Origin: Hibiscus mutabilis
Lineage: Eukaryota; Streptophyta; Magnoliopsida; Malvales; Malvaceae
Length of the DNA stretch: 64,000 nt
Direction: 5' to 3'
Assembly: GCA_019671005.1 (NCBI GenBank)
Contig: CM033715.1
Coordinates: 2,046,001-2,110,000, forward strand
Position numbers and translations under genes: made by a program. The notes under the pieces were generated by a model. It was not told where the DNA came from and did not search any database. It worked only from the letters and a program-made list of their open reading frames with translations. Shown one piece after another: positions 47,601 through 59,600 of the stretch (positions within the stretch are counted from its first letter, which is position 1; the number at the start of each line of letters is the position of its first letter).

Positions 47601-50600
47601 TGAGGGGGAGTGTTGGTTAGCACGAGTAAAATAGAGTTATAATTCTATTAGGAGTTGTAATCTTATCCTAGTAAAGTTATAATTCTATTAGGAGATGTAA
47701 TCTTATCCTAACAAGTACTTTAGTTTTATTTAAACCTTGTAAAGAGATAAAAGTCCTATCCTTGTAGTTAATTACTAAGGATAAAACTCCTTGTAAAAAG
47801 TCTTTAAAAAGACTTTCTGTTGTACATCGAAATTAACAGAGTAATTCTAATAAAACTCTGATTTCTACATTTAGGATATGAATTTACCAAACATCTTATG
47901 TGAGGGGCCTATAGTTAGTTCCTAGTCGAGAACATGGGCAATGCTACTTCAGGTTTTGTCAAGAAGTCATGTTTCCTAACTGGTTTATATCTTGTGTTTT
48001 ATTTTTCTTCCTAAAAGTTGCATGTTGACATCTATACACATTTATCCTGTCTTGTTTAATTTAAAGTTGAATTTTCTGACCTATGTTTTAGTAGGGATGA
48101 CAATACTAGCACATTTGGTGCATTATAGTGTCATCTTATGCTTTGTGCTGATTGGTTCCTATAAACTGTTTTTTATTGTGTTCAATAGCTTCCTGCAACT
48201 TGATTGATAATTCAGTGTGACGTTATTGTCCTAATCTGGTGAATCTTTGTTAATTTGGTTTGTGCTTAGATAATGGTGATGATAATTTGATCATGGGGCT
48301 TTGCATGGATAAAGTGTCTATGTTTGGGAGTGTCAAGGTGCAACTTGGAGTTGAAGAAATCAAAGAGCTTTCACCATATTGTGTTCTTATATGCCTTACT
48401 TCAGAGGGCAAGCTTATAATGTTTCACATTGCAAGGTATATTTTTCATCTATGTTTTTGTGCTAATCACATTGCAAGGTATATTTTTCATCTATGTTTTT
48501 GTGCTAATTAATTATATTTTTGCAAGCAAACTTTTTTCTTGAAGCAGCTGAGCAGTCTTTGCATTATGATGGCATCATCATCATGCTTTACTGACAATTA
48601 GTTATTGCACTTGGTTTTGCTGCAGTGCCAGAGAAAATGCTGTTCCACCTGATATTTCTGCCCTTTCTGATACAGAAGAGGATTCTTCTGCTGTGGTGTC
48701 AGCTGAATTTGATCCACCTAACCTTACTTATGGACAGGGTGAACAAAAGTCAGAAATGGTAGCTTCGTCTCTCCCATTGATGGATAAAAGCAAAACGGAG
48801 CTTCTCACTCATGAAAGTAGTGATGTTTCTATTAAAAGTGACGTAAACCTTTCTCAATTGAATGTGAATTCAGTTACACATGCTACTGGGCAACTATTCC
48901 ATAAAGATGATATTCAAAGATCAGTATCTTTAAAAAACTCCCAGTCTTTTGAAGCTGTTGGCCAACAAAAACCTCCAACATCAATGCTGCACCAAGAAGC
49001 AGGTACTCAGCAAAAATTGTTTGGAGAGCAAGGTACTAATTCAGGACAATCATTTCTGCGGACTTCTCAATTAGGGGGACATGATATCAAGGTGAGGGAT
49101 GGTAGTCAAACGGAAACTCAAACGATTCCAGGATTCGGATCTATTGTTTCTTCTGTGGGGAAAGTTTCAAAAGACTCCTTATTACAGCCAAACCATGGAA
49201 GCATGCCAAAAAGTTATGAACAGGTTAAGGAACCAGTAGGTGAAGCTGGATCAACTGGCTTGCAGAGTGCACCAGTTCAGTTATGGCCAAATCCATCATC
49301 TCAGCCATTTTCAAGTGGAAAATTCATGGTCTCAAAGGAATCTGATGCTAGAACTTCATTTTCATATTCAAGTCCTCTTCAGTATAATAGTTCTCAGAGT
49401 TCCAGAGGTGGTACGAGCATTCCTGGTAACAATATTGGAAAGCCTTCACATCTTAAAGATACTGCTGGTACACCAGTTTCTTTCAATAAAATTTCAGGCA
49501 CACCAGTAGATACTGGGGCTCAGAAATCTTCAATGGGAGCAGGAAATATTGAGTCAGTACCTTTAATTCGTGGGTCACAGTTATCATCCCAGCTAAATTT
49601 TGCAGTGGAAAAGTCTCTCAGCCAAAAGCTTTATCCCACCAAGGATGACCACAAATCTGCAACCCAGTCAAGGATGTCGAAATCAGAACCACAGGTATTG
49701 AAACAATTCAGCAATGTACTGTACATGTTCATGCGATTTTTGTATGCATGGTTTTGGCTTGTGCTTTCATGTGAGTGTTGATCTGCATATTGCTTTATGT
49801 ATATAAGTTGTTAGTTATTAGGACTTAGAAGATCTGTACTGGAATATATTTGCCTTTTGGCTGTGAAATATCATATGCTTATGCTCTGTTTACTACCGAC
49901 TCGCCAAAAACATGAAAATACTGTTGTTGTACAAGGGAAGAAGAAAAGATTTTAGATTGAATTTCGGGCCTATTCTATAACTGGACTTGGATATTATTAG
50001 ATTTTTAAACAAAATTCAATTTAACAATTATTCCTGATATTAGTTTTGGATTTAAGGCCCAAAATATATTTAATTCAATGTACAAATCTGATCTAAATGG
50101 TAGATTGTTATGTCTTAGATTATATTTTTTAAAATTTATTTCTATTTCATAATGATCAAAAAGAACTTATATAAAATTAATATATATATTTTATAAAAAT
50201 AATATAATATTATTTACATAAAATATGAATGTATCGTATATTACGTAAAAGTACTTGTATGTTCATTATATTAAATGTTAAGTTGTTATCTTTGTGGTAA
50301 TAATCCTATAAAATAGAATTGTAAAAATATTGTTCGAAGAGTCCCCACGCTGTGTCCACTTCTCTGACCCTTTTCAGCCGTATAACCGGGTCCTAGACTT
50401 AAGGTGATCGGCATGTCTGACACTTCGATTCTAAGTAATATAGGGCTTAAGTCTTCCATTCATTGTTTTGTAGCAATTTTTTTAGGAAATGCATTTTAAA
50501 AGTTTTAAGCTGGCCATATTTTCTTCTTTTGTTACATTATTTTCTATCTCACTTAAATGAATTTTGTAGAGAGTAGTGAAGACAGAAGAGAAAGTTTCTG

Positions 50601-53600
50601 TTTATTCGAATGAATCACATAGGTTACAACATAGAACTCTTTTATAGAGTCCTTGACGATTTAACTCTAACTAGGACTCCTAACAATAGAAGACTTCTTA
50701 GATAACTCTTAATCCTTATCCTACTAATAGATAACTCTTAATCTTTTACATGACTTACAAGACTTTTACATTACATACAACTCTTAGACATACATATCGT
50801 ATTATCCTACACTCTCCCTCAAATTTGGAGAGTATACGTTGTATAGTCCCAGCTTGGATAAGAACTCATCAAAAATTGATTTGGGTAAAGCTTTTGTAAG
50901 TACATCACCTAGCTGTCTTACGTAGGAATATATAACAAAGAAGCTATCCCATTGTTAACCTTTTCCGAAATAAAATGCTTGTCTATTTCAACATGTTTTG
51001 TTTGTCATGTTGAACTGGATTCCTAGCAATTTGAATTCTTGATTGGTTATCACACAAGATCTCAAACTTATTTTCTTGGTACGTGTTTAACTCACAAGAA
51101 CTTAAGTAGCCAAATTCCTTCACACATTCATTCAGTAGAAAAGCAATTTTCTAGCTTTAGGAAAAACTAATTAACGATAAAAAAATAAAGCGAATTTAAG
51201 TTTTGAGAAAGAAGAAGAAAGCAGTAATTGATTTTCTGTTATTGAATATTTTCGAAAAATTACATCCCTTTACAGTGAATTTATAGACTCAAGTATTGGA
51301 CTTTAATTACAATTAGGAGTCCTAAGTACACAAGACATCTAACTCTATCTTTTAGGAAGTAAACTTTAATTTAAACTACTATTTACATGAGGACTCTAAC
51401 TCTATCTTTAAACTTTAATTTAAACTACTATTTACATAAGGACTCTAACTCTATCGGATAATCTAACAATTCCTAGTGCCAAAGCTCGGAATTACGCCCT
51501 GACCGCTTACGAGACAATCGATTGCTTCTTACTTCTCCAAGTTACGAGATTTCCCCAAAACAAAAGTACAAGAGCCTTTGGTTGATCTTCTTTCGGTGAG
51601 TTCTCATTGACTAGAGTCGGTGAATACTTTCACAGATCTATCTCGTGTCTTCTTAAACAATAAACCATGTCCGAGTCTTCTTCAAGTACTTGAGGATTAC
51701 ATTTGTTCTTTGCCATGTGTTCTTCATTTGGATTGGTCATATCTTTGACTTATCACATTAATCGGAAAAGCAATGTCGGCCTGGTTAGTGATAGATAGAT
51801 TAATTTTCTCACTAATCTCTGAAACCTTTCTTTGTCAACTAAAGAGCCTGTTTCATTAGTAAATTTCAAGCTCTGCCTCCATTGGTGTATCTATTTGGTT
51901 TACACCCTAGCATTCCGACTTCATCTAGTAGATCAAGGACATACTTCCTCGATTTATCACCAACCCCTTACTGGACCTTGCAACCTCCATGCCCAAAAAA
52001 TATCTAAGCTTCCCCAAGTCTTTTGTTTCAAACTCTCTATTCAGAAGATGCTTCAAGCGGCTAATTTCTTCATCATCATCATCCTGTCAAGATTATGTCA
52101 TCCACATAAACAATCAAGATAACCCTTTTATTTTTTGAAGTTACCTTAATAAAGAGTGTATGATCAGCTAGTATTTTTGTCTGTATCCATTCTTGAGAAT
52201 AACCATGGTAAACTGTCAAACCAAGCTCGAGGAGATTGCTTTAGGCCATAAAGTGACTTGTTGAGCTTACAAATTTTCGATTTCCTTCAAGCGATTTCGG
52301 ACGGTGGAATCTTCATATAAACTTCCTCCTCTAACTTCCCATTAAGAAATGCATTCTTGACATCTAGTTGGTGTAGATTCCAATCATTGTTGACAACAAG
52401 ACTTAACAAAACGCGAATAGTGTTGAGTTTTGCCACGGGAGCAAAGGTTTCAAGTATAATCAATCCCATAGGTCTGTGTATATCCTTTAGCCACGAGCCT
52501 TGCTTTATATCTCTCGCAAACCGCCATCGAGTTATATTTCTGAAAAGACCCATTTACAACCGATGTGTTTTTCACTTGGGGAAGATCCATTATTTTCAGT
52601 ACCATTTTTCTCAAGTGCACTAATTTCTTCTTCATGACCCTTCTCCACTTAGGATGCTTTAGTGCCTCATCAATAGTTATAGGAACTTCTTTTTCATCTA
52701 AACTTCTTTGTAAAAGCTTTAAAGGATGGCATCAATGAGTGTAAGCAACAAACTTACGGATAGGATGTTTAGTGCCTTTGTCTAACTCCTTTTCTAATAG
52801 CAATAGGAAAATCATCCAGATTAGGAGTAGTAGACTTATCGATTACATTTCCTTCATCTTCCATATTGGCAATTGGACTCAAATCCAATTCTCGGCAAGT
52901 GTCGATTGCAAGATGGCCTCAGGTATAGTTTTCTTTCTCCTTGTATAGGTCAAAAGTTGTTTGGGAGGAGTAGGTGTTTTGGAAGGATATTGAGAAGTTG
53001 TTGGTGTTTGTGAAGGGATTGGTAAAGGAGATACTGTGTGAAAACTGAGGTGTGTTGTAGGCAACAAGGACGGATTTGTGGGTGAGTGGATGAAAAGTCC
53101 AAGGTATAGAAACAATAGGAGAGATTACGATGTTGGTAGGAAGGTCAAGATCATCCCAATTCTCCCCGAGTTGCAGTAGTAGTAAAGTAAGGGTCCTGTT
53201 CAAAAAAGGTAAGATCCATAGTAACAAAAATTTTCGAGATGGTGGATGATAGCATTTATAGCCCTTCTTAAGTGAAGAATACCCTACTAGCACACACTTT
53301 ACAGATCTAGGATCTAGCTTGGACCTATTCTTGGGTGAATTATGAATAAAAACTGTACACCCAAAGATCTTAGGAGGTAATGTACAAGAAAGAGGCTTAA
53401 AGTGGGGATATTTGTCCAAGAAAATGGATTGAGGGGTTTGAAATTTCAAAACCTTCTTGGGCATGCGATTGATCAAATATGTGGCGATTAACAAGGCTTC
53501 TCCCCACAAGTACTTAGGAACATTATTGGTAAATAAAGGGATCGAGTGACTTCAAGAAGGTGTCTATTCTTTCTTTTTTCGCTACTCCATTCTTTTGGGT

Positions 53601-56600
53601 GTGTCAACACAAGAACTAATCTGAACTATCCTTTTTTGAAAGGAATCACCCAAAGACCTAGCAAAAAATTCTTTGCCATTATCGGACTTAAACAATTGGA
53701 TTTTAGTATGGAATTGGGTAATGACCATGGTGTAAAATCTCTCAAAGATGCTTTTGGTTTCAGATTTTCTTTCATCAAATAAGTCTAAGTAGTCCTACTA
53801 TGATCATCAATAAAAGTAATAAACCACTTACAACCATCAGCATTCTTCACTCTAGAAGGGCCCCAAATATCACTATGGATCAAAGAAAAAGGGTGAGATA
53901 GTTTATAAGTAGATGGCAAATAGGATGCTTTGGTTTGTTTAGCAAGAGGGCAGATATGGCATTTAAATAAGCTTGGCTTTTTATTGATGAATAAGGAACG
54001 GTACAATTTTGCAAGATATTGAAAACTATGATGACCTAACCTAAAGTGCCACAATAAAACATCATTACTTTGTCCTAAGGCTGTAAAGGAACAAGGAGAT
54101 TGAGAGATAGAAGAGGGTGGATTGCCATGAAGAACATAGAGGCCATTGTGCAATCTAGCATTGCCAATCATTGTCTTCGACTCCATTGCCTGCAAAACAC
54201 AACCAGAAGCATTAAAAATTGTGGAACAATTTAAATTTGTTGAAAGCTTGCTAACAGATATCAGGTTGCAGGCAAGATTAGGAACAAATAAGACATCATG
54301 GAGCAACAGATTTTCATTAATACTAATAGAACCACAACACTGAATTAGAGAAAGTGAGCCATCAGCAGTTTTAATCGATCTACTAGAAGAAGATGTTGTG
54401 TATTGAAGGAACAATTCCTTGTTACCAGTCATATGGTCAGATGCCCCAGAGTCGATGATCCACGTTGGAGTAAGTTGTGTGGATAATAGGGCTGTAGGAA
54501 AAGAGTTACCTTCAGTTTCTTTCATGGCCAGATTTGCCTCACCAGGGCTTGCAAACTTTCCAAACAATTTATGGAGATCTTCGATCTGTTCCTTGGTAAA
54601 ACTTGTGACACTCGAGGCAGAAGCCGGATGGGACTGTGTGTCTCTAGAAGACCTTGGCTTCCAATCGACTGGTTTACCATGAAGCTTCCAGCACTTCTCC
54701 TTGGAATGGCCTGGTTTCTTGCAATGATCACACCAGGGCCTGCCTTTTCTAGTAGAAGTTGTCTGAGTGAGAAGAGCAGATCCTTCATGGGAAGAATAGT
54801 GAAAACAGAAGAGAAAGTTTCTGTTTATTCGAATGAATCACATAGGTTACAACATAGAACTCTTTTATAGAGTCCTTGAGGATTTAACTCTAACTAGGAC
54901 TCCTAACAATAGAAGACTTCTTAGATAACTCTTAATCCTTATCCTACTAATAGATAACTCTTAATCTTTTACATGACTTACAAGACTTTTACATTACATA
55001 CAACTCTTAGACATACATATCGTATTATCCTACAAATTTGGCAATAAATGTCGTTCTTGATATGTATACGCAATGGAGAAATTTGGTGTTTTTTTCCCTC
55101 AAAATTAAATGGTTGCTATCGCCTATCTCTACAGCTCTTACATTTTTCTCCTCACCAGATTAAAGAGATGGCCAAAGAATTGGACACACTTCTAGAATCT
55201 ATAGAAGAAACTGGTGGCTTTAGGGACGCTTGCACTGTTTCTCAGAGAAGTTCAGTTGAAGAGCTGGAGCAGGGCATAGCAGTACTTTCTGGAAAATGTG
55301 GGAGTTGGAAGGTAACTTTGTACCGGTTATTGATGGTGTCGATTTATTCAATTGTATTTTATGTACTTCGCTGTTGCTTTTGATTGGTTAATATGCTTTG
55401 ATCTGTTCATACTATGAATATCTAGAACTTCACTTACCTTATTGATGCCTAGGATTAGAACTCACCATGGGATTGGAAAAAGGAAGAGATACCTACTGAC
55501 ATTTTTTAATCTTCATTTCAATTTCATATCATTTTGTCCAATGTAATTTAAGGAAGAAGAAGAAGGAGTAGAACTCCATGTTAGAGCTATCATTTGTCTT
55601 CTGGCATTCCCTGGCTAGCTTGTCTTTGAGGATCTAGAAATTGAATTCTCATATATTAAAGCAACTTTCAATTTACGTGGATTCTTCTAGAACTTTTGAT
55701 GAGTTTGGTTGTTTCCTAAGTTTCAATTTTCTTTTACATTTTCCTCTTGTTTAGGCTGAACTAGCACATGAGAAATTAAAATGACCAAACATTCTCTTAC
55801 CAAATCAAATACATGACTATTGTTTAAGTACGGATTGTGCTGCTGTGGTATCAAGAAATTAAGATATGGAAACATTGATGCAAAAATTAGAGTCTTAAAA
55901 TTCAGACACTGCCCACCCAATTGTTAGAAAGTCTTCTATGACAGAATCCAGCAGTACCAATGACGAGTTGTAGGAAAATTTCATGGGAAAAAGTGGAGGA
56001 AAAGTTGAAGAATTCACATGTAATTATATTTTATGCAAGTTCTAAGATAATATTAGAAGGGAGATGCCAATGAGGCCTTGGCTTAATAGCAAGGTTTGTG
56101 AGAAACAGAGTTTTTCTCTGTGTTTTTCTTATCATTCATTAGTGAAAGAGAGTCTATTATATAGACTTTTACAGAGGTGTTTAACACCAAGTGGTTAACC
56201 TATAGGATAAGACTTTTATCCTTTACAAAGATCAAATTTAAAATTCAAACTACTAGTTAAGATAAAGATAACATACAACTCCTACTCTATCTAAAACTCT
56301 TTACAACACACGGTTATGTATACTAACTAACAAGGTTGAGGTCTTTGTAACTTTGAAATCTCAGGTTCAAGTCCTGCCCTGTGAAATCATGCTCAGGTTC
56401 TCTCAAGATTTATTCTGGTTTAAGTCTTACCATGTGTGGCCCTCTCTAGTATGATTTTTCGGATTGTATTGATTGTAATTGACTGTACTTGTAGTACTTA
56501 AAAAGTAAATGAAAAAAGAAGGGAGATAAAAAATGATAGAATAGAGAAATGGAAATAAATCTAAACAATGAGACAAAGTTAAAATATTATTACCATTTTC

Positions 56601-59600
56601 CCCTCATCTCACTTTTTGTTTCCGTTTGCTTGTTTCATTTTTTTTTCATTCACCAAAAGCCCACGCTATTATGTATTTATACATGTTTTTTTGCAGCACC
56701 TCAAAAACACCACCAAGATAAAAGAAAAAAATGCCTAACAAATTGGATGGGTAGATTTCTGACCTTGTTCAAATTTTAAACTTATAGATTGGCTTAGCGG
56801 CGGACTATTTGATTCATTCTACTCTAAAACATTGAACTCAAATCATTTCATTAAAAGGCATCCAGCATGATTTTGATTCTTGGACTTTCTATTTTTGCCA
56901 AGTTGAATAGGGCTGGACAACAGTTAGCTATATAAAGAACGAAATGAAGTTATCCTTTCTTGTATTCCTGACCGGGCAATGTCCTCTGTCTCCGTATTGC
57001 ATGTTAATAGAATTCGATGTAGTATTATTCATTGACTTTAGATTTTTGAAGTGTTTTCAATTCTGATTGTTGTACATTCTTTTGTTCTAATGTTTTCCCA
57101 ACATAACTGTCTGTGGGCCTTGTAGAATGTAATGGATGAGCAGCTTGGGAAGGTCCAACATCTTCTTGATAAAACCGTACAAGGTACCTTCAAGCTTTCT
57201 CATGTCTCTTATACAAGCATTTCATTTTTTTGGCAATTTAAACAATTGACAATTGCTTTTTGAATCTTGGTGACTTAATCATCTATATAAAACTTGCTTT
57301 ATTGCGGCCTCAAGTATATTTTCAAAATCCGAGAAAGCAATTTATTTCCCAACTTGACATTGGAGAGAACTACTAGTTTGGAGGAACATTAATCAACCTT
57401 GAGTGGGTGAGAGGACTGCATCGAATGCCAAGAGAGCCTGATGATCTGTAATTTGATCAAAACCCGAAACCTGTCCAAAGTGGTTGGAAGTTGAATTTGG
57501 GTTCAAACCGAGGAAACAAGGGTAAAAAATATGAATCCTAGGTGACCTAAACATGAAATTGTTTGAACCGGAAAGTGAATGAAACTGGAAATGACTAATG
57601 TGAAGTGATCCAAACACAAAAGGACTCAATCCTAACACTTGCTTGACCCAATGCTGTAAAATCTGTTAATAATAATAATAATAATAAAACTTATAATGAT
57701 TAAAAACATGTAGAAGTACAACACAAAAGTAGGCTGTTTGACATACTTTTATTAAATTTTTGAGATCCACAGTTTGTTTAATTCACTTTTGTTAACATCC
57801 TTATGAGTTGAGTTTGCAATGATGTAATGCTTATTCTTGTGCTGGCTGCCAGTTTTAGCAAGGAAAATATACATAGAAGGTATTATTAAACAAGCTTCTG
57901 ATAGCCAATACTGGGATCTGTGGAATTGCCAAAAGTTAAGTTCTGAGCTTGAGCTTAAGCAGCGACATATATTGAAATTGAATCAGGTGTGTTGTCACTT
58001 AATAGTTGTTGTGAAGCATCATGTTTGATTTGAGGTTTTATTAATTTTAAAGTTTGTTCCCATTTCTAGGACTTGACCAATAAGTTAATTGAATTAGAGA
58101 GGCATTTCAACAACTTTGAACTCCATAAATTTGGTGATAATGGAGTTCATGCAGGTCGGAGAGCTTTACAGAGAAGATTTGGGCCTTCAAGGTATTTTTC
58201 CCCCTGTAGTATGCCAGCTGTTATTTCTAGCATCTCTGAGCATGTATAATCACCAGTGTTGAAAAATCGGATTGCAGGTCAAATCAATAATTTTAATACT
58301 AATTAAGTATTAAATGTACTAAATGTTAAATAAATATATACAACTGGCTATTTAGTATTGTCTTTGATATGGAACTAAGATGGTAAATGTTCAAATGTTA
58401 GTTTTTAAAAAGAACATTTTATAAATTTGAAAGAATAAACCTAAAACTGATTCAATCCTAGTTTTAACCAGTTCAACCTGTTTTTACTAGTTGAAAATAT
58501 TTGGTTCTATGCTTTTTTACATGGAGTCTTCAATAAGGACTGTCATACCCATGTTTGGCCCTTCTCCGGTAGGGTAGGACAATGAACTTTAATATAACAC
58601 CATTATTCTTCTAGCAAAAAGAGTTAATTTTAAATAAAGATCATTTTACTTGAATATATATAGTAATGTAAAAAATATTTTAATTAAAATTAAGTTGCAT
58701 AAAAGAATTTAAATATAATATAAAATTATATAAATAAAAATGAATAAATTTGTTTATGATATTGCATTATTTGCATTCATGTATTTTAATTTAGGCTTAA
58801 GGGGTAATTTTACGCCAGTAGTACTCCCAAATCCCTAATGTTGCCCCGTGTTTTTACTTTTATCAATTTAGCCCTCGAAGTCCTCGAATTGTGTCTATCT
58901 CACCTTTTTACTGTCATTGACTAATGGAGCCGTTATCACTAGTCCCTCTTTGCTATGCCAAACACTCCGTTGTCAAATAATTAACGTTTGAGTTAGCATG
59001 TCCGCATGTTATTTTCTTTAATAAATTAATGTCCTCCAATAAGATGATGACTGATCAGTGTTGATGATGTGACAGTACAGTAAACATGATTTTTTAAAAA
59101 AAACTGTAATTTTAAAATAAATAATTAATTATGAAACCCTCCATTCGTACTACCACGTCATCAAAATTGACCTGTCATCATTGACATGGCAAGACAGTTG
59201 GTGATAGCAGCTGATGTGGAAGTAGATAGAGACCACATGTGCGGAATTTAACGACTCTGTTAGTCAACAACGAACAATGAGTGAGATTCATACAATTCAG
59301 GAGTTTGAGGGTTAAATTGATGAAATTAAAAATGAGGAGTAACATTTCTGATTTGCAAGACTCTGAGCGCTAAATTGATGGAATTAAAAAGGAGGGGTAA
59401 AATTGTTGATTTGAGATTACTACATGGACAAAATTACCCCTTAAGCCTTTAATATAAGATAATATGATAAGATGTATTGAGAAATCTGTATCCAATTTTA
59501 ATATTTTTTTGCGGACTTTGAGTACAAAGTTTTAACAAAAGATGTGAGTCATACGTACAAACACATACTAGTGATTAGTAAGAAACCAAGTCCATGTTGC

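Larger units (their letters stand above)
42999..47874 (+). mobile_element. Copia LTR retrotransposon in NUP214 intron 7, sense orientation
   Basis: The element is 43004-47869 (4866 bp), with LTRs at both ends and the target duplication tttag at 42999-43003 and 47870-47874. The primer site TGGTATCAG directly follows the 5' LTR (initiator-Met tRNA type), and the polypurine tract TTTGAGGGGGAG precedes the 3' LTR. The order gag, integrase, reverse transcriptase, RNase H is that of Copia. The coding region is broken in several places, and the protease active-site segment seems deleted near 44395, so it is non-autonomous. It is removed with the intron. Confidence 0.97.
50560..55039 (-). mobile_element. 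Copia LTR retrotransposon in NUP214 intron 9, antisense orientation
   Basis: The element is 50565-55034 (4470 bp), with target duplication aattt at 50560-50564 and 55035-55039. The LTRs are at 50565-50811 and about 54793-55034. In element sense (minus strand) the order is gag zinc knuckle (about 54735-54650, near 54726 WCDHCKKPGHSKEKCW), protease (WIIDSGASDHMTGN near 54440), integrase (54150-53200), RT (52640-52290) and RNase H (51720-51470, then 51120-50950). The primer site, gag N-terminus and last bases of the 5' LTR are deleted. Many stops and indels break pol. A solo LTR is nested in RNase H. Confidence 0.95.
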
